The position numbers and the translations under genes are program-made. From assembly GCF_040214835.1 (NCBI RefSeq), contig NZ_CP157874.1:2732001-2796000 (forward strand): 64,000 nucleotides of DNA. The letters are read 5' to 3'. Shown here in pieces: positions 19,207 through 26,338 of this stretch. Positions within the stretch are counted from its first letter, which is position 1. The number at the start of each line of letters is the position of its first letter. The stretch comes from Pseudomonas asiatica. Lineage in GTDB: Bacteria; Pseudomonadota; Gammaproteobacteria; Pseudomonadales; Pseudomonadaceae. The notes under the pieces were generated by a model that was given only the letters and a program-made list of their open reading frames with translations, did not search any database and was not told the origin of the DNA.

Positions 19207-19875
19207 TCACACCTGAAGCGGGTTCATCAGTTCGGCACCTTGGTTACGCACATTCCCCACGGCGATACCCACCCGGTACCACTCGAAGGCTTCGGCCGGC
19301 TCACCCAGGTTGAGCACCAGCTGTTCTGCGCGCTCGCTGGGCATTGCTGCCGCGATCCACTCGTACGCCAGTTCTGGCGACAACACGACAGGCCGGCGGT
19401 CGTGAACGTCGACCATTCCGCCCTGAGCGTCGGCGGTAATGATGACGAACCCGTCGTGCTCGGTGCCGGTGAACTGGCCGATCGAGGCGCAAAGGGCAGG
19501 GCGCCCATCCTGGCGGCGGATGTAGTACGGTTGTTTCTTCGGCCCACCTTCATCAACCCATTCGTACCAGCCGTCGACAGGGGTGATGGCCCGGTGCGGC
19601 CAGATCGCCCGGAAGAATGGGCCATGCGCCACCTTCTCGACCCGCGCGTTGATCGGCGCAGCGCGATCATTCGCCCAGTGCGGTCGCCATCCCCACCTCA
19701 CCAGGTCCGCTCGTGGGCCTGCGTCATCCATCCGCAGTACTGCCACCAGCGTGGTCGGCGCGATGTTGTACCGGCCAAGCGGCTGGTCGCCGACGTTGTT
19801 CCGCCAGGCCTCTGGCAGGCTCAGGGTTTCAACGAAGTCATGTATGCCACGGTACTGGCTGAGCCTTCCGCACAT
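19207..19875 (-). CDS. yedK: SOS response-associated peptidase, SRAP/YedK (HMCES) family
   Basis: A 222-residue SRAP protein. The frame is open further upstream (to 19971), but the start at 19875 gives MCGR, which the family requires: after Met removal Cys2 makes the thiazolidine crosslink to abasic sites in single-stranded DNA. The other catalytic residues are present: Asn76 in INARVE, Glu105 in DGWYEW and His158 in DVHDRRP. It shields abasic sites from cleavage during replication. No LexA box was identified upstream by eye. Confidence 0.93.
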   Translation of the reverse strand: MCGRLSQYRGIHDFVETLSLPEAWRNNVGDQPLGRYNIAPTTLVAVLRMDDAGPRADLVRWGWRPHWANDRAAPINARVEKVAHGPFFRAIWPHRAITPVDGWYEWVDEGGPKKQPYYIRRQDGRPALCASIGQFTGTEHDGFVIITADAQGGMVDVHDRRPVVLSPELAYEWIAAAMPSERAEQLVLNLGEPAEAFEWYRVGIAVGNVRNQGAELMNPLQV

Positions 19876-20005
19876 ACGCCCTCCTACCGAAACCTGAAGG
19901 ATAGCCGTTGGCTGGTAGCAGTGCCGGCAGTCATACGGGGACGGCCAGGCACCCCGCTTGCCACGATGCATGACGAACGGATTTCAGCACCTGCCCGCAA
20001 CGGGG

Positions 20006-21373
20006 TCAGCCTGCCGTTGCGGGCGATGGCTGCAGGCTGCCTGCCTGCTCGGGAACCCTGATGAACACGTTGTATCTGCCACCTTCCATTTCTTCGAAGG
20101 CAATCAGTTTTTTCACCAGCGCACCGTTCAGTACCTTGCCGGCATTCAATAGCAGCATGCCATTGTCGGCATTCAGGTTGCGCGCCAGTATCATGCCCTC
20201 TGCCAGTTCGTGCGTGCTCAATACCTTGATCGCCGGGTCGGTCAAGGTAATGTCGCGCATGTACTCGGCACAGACGTTGACGAAGTCTTCCACCAGGTCT
20301 GGGTCATACAGCTTTCCAGCATACTTGCGTATGTAGAGCAGTGCCTCATCGCTATTGAGCTGGCGATCCAGGACCAGTCCGCGCTGCAACTCGATGAAAT
20401 CCACGGCCATTTTCAACCAGCGGGCGCCCAGGGGAATTGCCGCGCCCTTCAGGTGGCCCGGAAAACCGCTGCCATCCCAGCGTTCCTGGTGGTGAAGTAT
20501 GAGTTGTGCAGCCTCTTTTATTGGCTCCAGGGTCATGACCAGCGCTTCGCTCTGTTTCGGGTATGACCGGTACAGTTCGCGCTCTGGTGGAGGAATGAGA
20601 TCGGCAGGACAGGTGAGCATGCTGTCGGTCCAGCTCATCTTGCCGATGTTGTAGAGGGCTGCAGCCATGGTCAGGTTGCGACAGCTACCTTCGTCCAGCC
20701 CATGGCTGGTGCAATACACCCGTATCAGTTCTATGACTTGCCGGTTGGTCTGCTTGGCCTTGGGCAGACGCAGGTTGCCTAACTGCGAAAAGAATTCGGT
20801 GCTGGTCACGTAACTGCGCTTGAGTTCTTCATAGGCAAGGTCAAGCATGTCGGCGGTTTGCTGCAACTCGGCGGTGCGCGCCGCTACACGCTGTTCAAGG
20901 CTTTCGTTAAGCGCCTTGAGTTGCTTGATCTGAACCTGAGTCAGCTGTTCCAGGCGCTTTCGTTCGCTTTCCGAATGTTGGTGGGCCAATGCCTGGCGCA
21001 ATGTGACCAACAGCTCTTCATCATTCCAGGGTTTGCTGATGTAACGATAGATGTGCCCATCATTGATGGCTTTCGCGATGGTGTCCGTGTCAGCGTAACC
21101 CGTAAGCAGAATGCGCAACGTGTCGGGAAAACGCTCATGTACGTGGGCCAACAGTGTTGCCCCGTCCATGTTTGGCATACGCGCATCACTCATCACCAGA
21201 TTGATCGGGCGTTGTTGGAGCAGTTGCAGGGCGTCGGCACCGCTTTCGGCAAGGAGGAGTTCGTAGGGTTGGTTGCGAAGTAGACGACGAAGGCTGCTGA
21301 GAATCGAGGGCTCGTCGTCAACCAGAAGTATCACCGGCTTGGCTGCTGCGCCATCGGTAACGGGTAGCTCCAT
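20006..21373 (-). CDS. Response regulator with coiled coil and degenerate HD-GYP-like output domain
   Basis: A 455-residue protein. Residues 12-130 are a receiver domain with Asp19/Asp20, phosphoacceptor Asp63 (LVMSDARMPNMDG) and Lys114 (YISKPW). A coiled coil runs from about 135 to 190. The C-terminal domain keeps HD-GYP features (IGK at 243-245, HHQERWDGSGFPGHLKG at 294-310), but the HD pair is Tyr241-Asn242 and GYP reads GFP. A downstream histidine and aspartate are also absent, so c-di-GMP hydrolysis is doubtful; it may be a binding or protein-interaction domain (inference). It is divergent from the dihaem peroxidase and histidine kinase genes, the kinase being its likely partner. Confidence 0.85.
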   Translation of the reverse strand: MELPVTDGAAAKPVILLVDDEPSILSSLRRLLRNQPYELLLAESGADALQLLQQRPINLVMSDARMPNMDGATLLAHVHERFPDTLRILLTGYADTDTIAKAINDGHIYRYISKPWNDEELLVTLRQALAHQHSESERKRLEQLTQVQIKQLKALNESLEQRVAARTAELQQTADMLDLAYEELKRSYVTSTEFFSQLGNLRLPKAKQTNRQVIELIRVYCTSHGLDEGSCRNLTMAAALYNIGKMSWTDSMLTCPADLIPPPERELYRSYPKQSEALVMTLEPIKEAAQLILHHQERWDGSGFPGHLKGAAIPLGARWLKMAVDFIELQRGLVLDRQLNSDEALLYIRKYAGKLYDPDLVEDFVNVCAEYMRDITLTDPAIKVLSTHELAEGMILARNLNADNGMLLLNAGKVLNGALVKKLIAFEEMEGGRYNVFIRVPEQAGSLQPSPATAG

Positions 21374-21508
21374 GGGTCCCTCCCTGCCGGTCTCGGCCAG
21401 ACTACTCCCTGGCCACAGCCTAGATGATATTTGCCCCCGCCGTTAGCTTTTGTCTGTTGGCCTCACTATGCTCGGAGGCAGGTGCATCTCGCCAGGGAGG
21501 GTTGTGCT

Positions 21509-22471
21509 GTGCCGACTTGTCTGCAGGTTCGCATCGTTGCCTCGATGCTTGTCGTTTTGCCGGCATGGGGGCTGGCCCAGAGCATTGGTGGGCCGCTCAC
21601 GCCATTGCCGGCGGTGCCTGAGCTTGACCCTGCCCGGGTGGAGCTGGGGCGCAAACTGTTCAATGACTCGCGTTTGTCCCTCGATAACAGCCAGTCCTGT
21701 GCTGATTGCCATCGCCTGGATCGCGGTGGCGCGGACGGGCAGGCGCGCTCGCCTGATGCAGATGGCAAACCCTTGCCAGTTCACACACCCAGCGTCTTCA
21801 ACGCCAGCCTGAACTTCCTGCAGTTCTGGGATGGGCGCGCGCAATCGTTTGACGGCCTGGTGCACCTGGCAACCGGTAATACGGACGGCAAAGAAGATGG
21901 CTGGGCTACCGTGGTTCAACGAATTGCTGACGATCCGGCCTACCAGACGGGGTTCGCCGAAGCCTATGGCAAACCAGTGACCGCCATCGATGTCAAAGAT
22001 GCCCTGGTTACGTACCAGCGCACCCTGCTGACACCCGATTCACGCTTCGATCGCTATCTGAAAGGAGATACCAGCAGCCTCAGCCTGGAAGAGAAACATG
22101 GCTATCAGCGCTTCCAGGAGTACGGTTGTATAGCCTGCCACCAGGGCGTGAATATCGGCGGCAACATGCTGCAGAAGTTCGGTGTTTTCGATGATTATTT
22201 CACCAACCGTGGCAATGTTACCGGGGCAGACCGGGGACGCTACAACGTGACAGGTGACCCGGATGACCTCCACCTGTTCAAAGTTCCAAGCCTGCGAAAC
22301 GTGGAGGTGACCGCCCCTTATTTTCATGACGGTTCGGCGCCCACCTTGGAAGCAGCCGTCGATGCCATGTTTCATTATCAGTTGGGACGTACGCCGAGCG
22401 ACGATGATAAAGCGCTGATCATCAAGTTTCTCCAGACCCTCACCGGCCAATGGGAGGGTAAACCGCTATGA
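21509..22471 (+). CDS. Dihaem cytochrome c peroxidase-family protein
   Basis: A 320-residue periplasmic protein. I choose the GTG at 21509 because AGGGAGG lies 8 bp before it and it gives a normal signal peptide (hydrophobic VASMLVVLPAW, cleavage near GLA-Q); an upstream ATG at 21431 has no comparable site. Two c-type haem motifs are present, SCADCH (C64/C67/H68) and GCIACH (C207/C210/H211), with the VPSLRNVEVTAPYFHDGS segment typical of CcpA/MauG-like enzymes. It would reduce H2O2 or act as a redox relay. Its stop overlaps the kinase start (ATGA), so it may feed a redox signal to that kinase. Confidence 0.88.
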   Translation: MPTCLQVRIVASMLVVLPAWGLAQSIGGPLTPLPAVPELDPARVELGRKLFNDSRLSLDNSQSCADCHRLDRGGADGQARSPDADGKPLPVHTPSVFNASLNFLQFWDGRAQSFDGLVHLATGNTDGKEDGWATVVQRIADDPAYQTGFAEAYGKPVTAIDVKDALVTYQRTLLTPDSRFDRYLKGDTSSLSLEEKHGYQRFQEYGCIACHQGVNIGGNMLQKFGVFDDYFTNRGNVTGADRGRYNVTGDPDDLHLFKVPSLRNVEVTAPYFHDGSAPTLEAAVDAMFHYQLGRTPSDDDKALIIKFLQTLTGQWEGKPL

Positions 22472-24279
22472 GGTTGAACGCTCGGCGCAGTCTGCTGCTG
22501 TTGGCTGCGTGCGCCATGTCGCTGGCTTCCGTGCTGGTCTACCTGTACTGGATGTCCAGGTCCGATGAGAGTGGCAACTACGCCCAGGCGCGCGATCTGA
22601 TTCGCCAGATCAAGCAGTACGATGCGCAGTGGGAGGGTGCGGTGCTCAAGGCGCGCACCACCACCAATTACAACTACGACCCGCTGGTGCTGCCGTTGAT
22701 TGAAATGAAGCGCCTATGGCGGGAATTCCACACGCTGGAAGGGCGTCATCAAAAAGCGGAAATGCTCGCTTGGCAAAAGGCTTTTCGCGATTACCAACAG
22801 TCCTTTGACGACAAGGTCCTGCTGGTCTCGCGCTTCAAGACGCACAATGCGATCCTGCGAAATTCCCTGGCTTTTCTCCCGGCTGCAGCCGATGTAATAC
22901 AGGTGCACCTTCGTCAATTGGTCGATGCCGATACACTGCGCCTGCGCAGAATCACCAGCGATACCTATGACTTGATGCTGAGCAGCCTTGAGTTTGCCCA
23001 AACCACTACCGATGAAAAAGCTGCCGACATCCTTGTCGGACTGAACAATCTTTCGGTCAACAAGGAGCGCTTGCCCGTCGATTTTCAGGTGCCCATCGAT
23101 ACCATCAGCAAACACATAGAGTTGATTCTTCGTGAGCAACCCAAGGTCGACCAACTGCTAGAAGCGATCGAGGCGGTTCCGATTGCCGAGAGTCTGGACG
23201 CCATTGCGCTGATGCTGGACCGCGACGAGCAAGCAGCAGCGCTGACGGCTCAGCGATACCATTTCTATCTGTTGGTGTTTTCCACCCTGCTGGTATTGCT
23301 ATTGCTGTACATGGGGATGTGGTTGATGCGTAGCTACGCCGAAATAAACCGTGTAAACCGAGCGCTGGTGAGTGCCAACGACGAATTGGAACAGCGGGTC
23401 GAACGGCGTACCCAGGCACTTACCCAAGCCAGCGCAGCACTGCAGCGCGAGGTGGATGAACGCCGGTTGCTCGAGAACCAGTTGGTCCAGTCCGAAAAGC
23501 TCGCCTCGCTCGGTCAGCTGGCAGCCGGCGTAGCCCATGAAGTCAACAACCCGATTGGGTTTGTCTCTTCCAACCTCGGCGCACTGGATGATTATTTCGG
23601 CCGTTTGCAGGACATGCTGAAGGCATATGCCGACGCGGAAAATACTCGGGTTCCGAACGCGCTCGGCGCGGAGCTGGCGAAGTTGCGCACGGAAATCGAG
23701 CTGGATTACTTGCTGGAGGATATTCCGGCGCTGATCCGCGAATCCAAGGACGGTATCAGTCGCGTTGCGCGGATCGTCAAGGACCTCAAGGACTTTTCGC
23801 GAGTAGAGAGCAGCCATGACTGGCAAGTGGCAGACCTGCTTCAAGGCATAGAGTCAACGCTGAACATTGTTGCCAGCGAACTCAGGCACAAGGCGGACCT
23901 TGTCAAGGATTACAGCCCATTGCCGCCGGTCGAGTGCCTGCCTTCGCAGATCAATCAGGTAATCATGAATCTGCTGGTCAATGCCACCCAGGCGATGGGT
24001 GCCGAGCGTGGCAGAATTACCCTGCGAACCGGTGCCAGTGACAAGTGGGTGTGGATTGAAGTCGCAGACAATGGTTGTGGCATTCCTGCCGAAAGCCTGC
24101 AAAAGATCTTCGATCCGTTCTACACGACGAAGCCCATCGGCCAGGGCACCGGGCTGGGATTGTCGCTTTCGTACGGAATCATCAAGCGTCATGGTGGCGA
24201 GATCCGCGTAGACAGCGAGGAGGGAGTCGGTACGACATTCAGGGTCGAACTGCCCATCCATCAGGCCCGGTCGGCCTGA
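22468..24279 (+). CDS. Membrane sensor histidine kinase with all-helical periplasmic domain
   Basis: A 603-residue kinase. TM1 is at about 8-29, followed by a helical periplasmic domain (30-265) resembling the DAHL-type double helical sensor, TM2 at about 268-290, then a coiled coil (ELEQRVERRTQAL). The H-box AAGVAHEVNNP contains His357, followed by an N box (NLLVNATQAM), G1 (VADNGCGIP), F (DPFYTTKP) and G2 (GQGTGLGLS). It belongs to the HWE/PAS-lacking HPK4-like group. It is translationally coupled to the dihaem peroxidase (4-bp overlap) and adjacent to the divergent response regulator. The trigger is unknown; a redox or peroxide state read through the peroxidase is an inference. Confidence 0.9.
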   Translation: MRLNARRSLLLLAACAMSLASVLVYLYWMSRSDESGNYAQARDLIRQIKQYDAQWEGAVLKARTTTNYNYDPLVLPLIEMKRLWREFHTLEGRHQKAEMLAWQKAFRDYQQSFDDKVLLVSRFKTHNAILRNSLAFLPAAADVIQVHLRQLVDADTLRLRRITSDTYDLMLSSLEFAQTTTDEKAADILVGLNNLSVNKERLPVDFQVPIDTISKHIELILREQPKVDQLLEAIEAVPIAESLDAIALMLDRDEQAAALTAQRYHFYLLVFSTLLVLLLLYMGMWLMRSYAEINRVNRALVSANDELEQRVERRTQALTQASAALQREVDERRLLENQLVQSEKLASLGQLAAGVAHEVNNPIGFVSSNLGALDDYFGRLQDMLKAYADAENTRVPNALGAELAKLRTEIELDYLLEDIPALIRESKDGISRVARIVKDLKDFSRVESSHDWQVADLLQGIESTLNIVASELRHKADLVKDYSPLPPVECLPSQINQVIMNLLVNATQAMGAERGRITLRTGASDKWVWIEVADNGCGIPAESLQKIFDPFYTTKPIGQGTGLGLSLSYGIIKRHGGEIRVDSEEGVGTTFRVELPIHQARSA

Positions 24280-24348
24280 GAGCAGCAGGGAAGTGGAATA
24301 CAAATTGCTGTGACCCTCTGGGGCATCGATCATGCGGAGTACGCAGAA

Positions 24349-24447
24349 ATGACTCAGAATGACCGCTACTACATGATCTTCGTTGTGGTTGCTGTACTGG
24401 TCCTGGATCTGGCGGCGACATTTGTGTTTCTCAAGGCAATCGCCTGA
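24349..24447 (+). CDS. Single-span small membrane protein (32 residues), paralogue of the one at 43552
   Basis: A 32-codon frame with a GGAG site 9 bp upstream. The layout is a short polar N-terminus (MTQNDRYY), a hydrophobic span from Met9 to about Leu28, and a conserved Asp20 in the middle of the span (VLDLAA). The protein at 43552-43650 is also exactly 32 residues and shares Met1, Asp5, Tyr7, Met9, the VAVL block, Leu19, Asp20 and the AA pair: 12 of 32 identical without gaps. This argues that both are real genes. The membrane-buried Asp suggests assembly with a larger membrane partner. Function unknown. Confidence 0.65.
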   Translation: MTQNDRYYMIFVVVAVLVLDLAATFVFLKAIA

Positions 24448-24691
24448 CCCCCGTTTGTGGGCCTGGTTGTACCCGAAATCGGGGTCATCTGCAGAGTGAC
24501 TACCCGGTTTGGGACAAGTTTTGTCCGCCCCCTGTCTGGTTCATGGCCACACGGCGCTGCACACCCTTGAGTCGACCGCCAGCTGAAATCTCGCCCGCAA
24601 GATGACCAGCGGCGTACTCCTGCCTGAACATCCCTCCTTTGTGCGGTCCAACGTAAGCAAGGCCTGGTTTCACCTGGCCGGAGGTACGCAC
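24448..24691. other. Intergenic region with an imperfect inverted repeat
   Basis: The stretch contains an imperfect inverted repeat at 24445-24487 (arms TGACCCCCGTTT and AAATCGGGGTCA) that begins within the stop of the 32-residue gene and could end its transcript, although no T run follows. Nothing else was recognised before the His-rich lipoprotein. Confidence 0.4.
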
Positions 24692-24847
24692 ATGAAACGC
24701 AAGACTGCATGGGTCGTAGTGTTGTCAGGGTTGCTGCTGCTCGGTGGTTGCTGGCCATATTGGCACCACGGTGGGCATCACGGCGGCGGCCATCACCGGC
24801 ATTTCAACGATGGACACCATGGTGGTCAGGACTACCGCCGCTATTGA
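24692..24847 (+). CDS. Histidine-rich mini-lipoprotein
   Basis: A 51-residue protein starting at ATG 24692 (GGAGG site 7 bp before; the upstream in-frame ATG at 24602 would spoil the signal). MKRKTAW and a hydrophobic run lead to the lipobox LLGGC, so the mature lipoprotein begins at Cys20. The mature part is only about 32 residues and holds some ten histidines in HHGG and HHR clusters, ending DYRRY. It may bind Ni, Zn or Cu at the envelope (inference). No transporter gene is adjacent. Confidence 0.72.
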   Translation: MKRKTAWVVVLSGLLLLGGCWPYWHHGGHHGGGHHRHFNDGHHGGQDYRRY

Positions 24848-25118
24848 TGCAGGCAGCAATCCCTTCCGCTAGCGGCCACGCCTGTGCGAACACACTGCAA
24901 GACTACGCATGTTCGCCCAGACTGGCCTGTCTGGAACTTGCTTATCCATGAACGAAGGTTAACTTCGCGGGGAAAGCCCGTCCTGAAACCGATATAGCAA
25001 ACAAGCATATTGCCCGGCTGACGTTGAGCAGTAACATGGGCAAACAAAAACCAAAAAAAGGCATGCGGCTTGGCAACACTTTCCCAAGTTACTCGATGGG
25101 GCGGCAGGAGCGTGTCGC

Positions 25119-25487
25119 GTGAAGAGCTCAAGATCGGTAGCAGGTGCAATACTGATGTCCACTTTCGCCACACTGTTCATGGCAGGCTGCGCACATGACC
25201 CCTATGTGCGTGAGGGCCATGGGTATGCGGCCGGGGCCACGGAAAGAAGTACGCCGGCGTACCTGGGATGCGTCAAAAGCGAACTTCAAGGGAATGTGAA
25301 AACCTACCAGGTCGATGGCGATAACTCGGTCAGACTGTTCGTCGATAGTACCGACCCCGACAAGGCGGGTGGCATGGTCGAGGTGCGGGGCACGGGTAAC
25401 CAGCGCCAGTTCGCGGCCTATCAACGCGATGCCTGGTACGACCATGGCAGGCTGCTGGACGCCGCGCTGATGTGTTCCAAAGCATGA
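25119..25487 (+). CDS. Small lipoprotein with conserved cysteine pair
   Basis: A 122-residue lipoprotein with a GTG start at 25119, 8 bp after GCAGGAG. The signal peptide ends at lipobox LFMAGC. The mature domain has Y-L-G-C-V near its start and ends AALMCSKA, so two cysteines could form a disulfide. The pattern (Y-x2-CV, R-x-A/F-x-Y, D-x-L-x2-AA-x2-C) recurs in the lipoprotein at 45078, indicating a shared family. A terminator follows at 25507. Function unknown. Confidence 0.78.
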   Translation: MKSSRSVAGAILMSTFATLFMAGCAHDPYVREGHGYAAGATERSTPAYLGCVKSELQGNVKTYQVDGDNSVRLFVDSTDPDKAGGMVEVRGTGNQRQFAAYQRDAWYDHGRLLDAALMCSKA

Positions 25488-25506
25488 TCAACTGACCCTC
25501 GCGAAC

Positions 25507-25536
25507 AAAAAGCCCGCCCTCGAGAGCGGGCTTTTT
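25507..25536. terminator. Bidirectional-type intrinsic terminator
   Basis: The stem AGCCCGC / GCGGGCT with an 8-base loop is flanked by an A run on the left and TTTTT on the right, 20 bp after the stop of the lipoprotein gene. It can work on both strands. Confidence 0.85.
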
Positions 25537-25575
25537 GCATTTGCCGACCCCAGCGGCAATAATCCGCTCATTTGA

Positions 25576-25929
25576 ATGGAGAGCACCAGGTTGGAAGCAA
25601 GAAGCGTTGTCGCGGAAATGTTCATTGGAATGCCGACGCATTTCTGGGTGTTGCCGGTTGCCGGCCTGGTCGCCTGGTTCGGCCTGAAATGGGCGGAGCA
25701 ATCCGATAACCGCGCCACCATGCTGCGGGCCGTGACCTACCTGCTGCTCATCGCGTTGGCGGTGTTGCCCAACGGCTTTTATGCGCTGTTTCCCCCGACG
25801 CCCGACATGCCCGAGCTGTTGTTGAATCGTGAACCGCTACCGAACTACGAAGGCCGCTTCTATCTGGATGCGTTCTACGTGTTCAGTGGGTGGGCACTGA
25901 GCAAAGTGGCAAAGCTCAAGTTCAACTAG
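25576..25929 (+). CDS. Hypothetical membrane protein
   Basis: A 117-residue protein with two hydrophobic spans (about residues 22-38 and 50-68) and a C-terminal region containing FYLDAFYVFSGWALSK. The start is uncertain: ATG 25576 gives the longest product, while TTG 25591 or ATG 25618 (MFIGMPTHFW) also fit. It is likely an inner-membrane protein conserved in pseudomonads. No family recognised. Confidence 0.6.
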   Translation: MESTRLEARSVVAEMFIGMPTHFWVLPVAGLVAWFGLKWAEQSDNRATMLRAVTYLLLIALAVLPNGFYALFPPTPDMPELLLNREPLPNYEGRFYLDAFYVFSGWALSKVAKLKFN

Positions 25930-26338
25930 GGAAACGCTGAACGAGCCGCTCGAAGGCCAGCACCGAGCGGCCTACTGTCTCATGTTGCTCGATAATCTGC
26001 CTTGCTGTCGAGCTGACCCAGGCTCAAGTTGAAAGGTTCGTCAGGAGCTGGAAGCAAACACGATTTGTTTGCATTTATCAAGGTGTGGGGGCGGCTACTT
26101 TTCAACTAATACCTTCCTGTTAAGACCAACTTTCAGTTACGCCATCCTGCAGCGAGGAAAGGGCTAACTCAAAAGTAATAGATCAAGTAGATTTTTGCGA
26201 GCCTCGATGATGACCCTCCCCGCAAGAGACCTTCCTTAAATATTTTAAAGCCCGTCTGGCGTTTTATGGGGGGCGTGCTATTTGTGGATATACGCGTGCG
26301 ATCGCTCGGTCGTGCTGTAGACAAAAGGACTGTCACGT
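25930..26338. promoter_or_regulatory. Leader/promoter region of the giant adhesin gene
   Basis: This 409-bp region is clearly more AT-rich than its surroundings. It opens with an inverted repeat (GCCGCTCG at 25945-25952, CGAGCGGC at 25964-25971) that may end the upstream transcript. No convincing promoter hexamers could be fixed. The adhesin start is preceded by AAAAGGA (about 26323-26329) at a spacing of 10. In P. putida lapF is known to depend on RpoS; a CTATACT-type -10 was not evident here. Confidence 0.45.

Noticed and set aside
23105..24333. Minus-strand frames opposite the histidine kinase
   Set aside because: They are shadows of the kinase gene. All kinase motifs are in the plus-strand frame.
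25930..26338. RpoS-type -10 (CTATACT) for the adhesin gene
   Set aside because: Only partial matches such as CTACTTT and CTATTT were found, with no consistent start, so no promoter was called.
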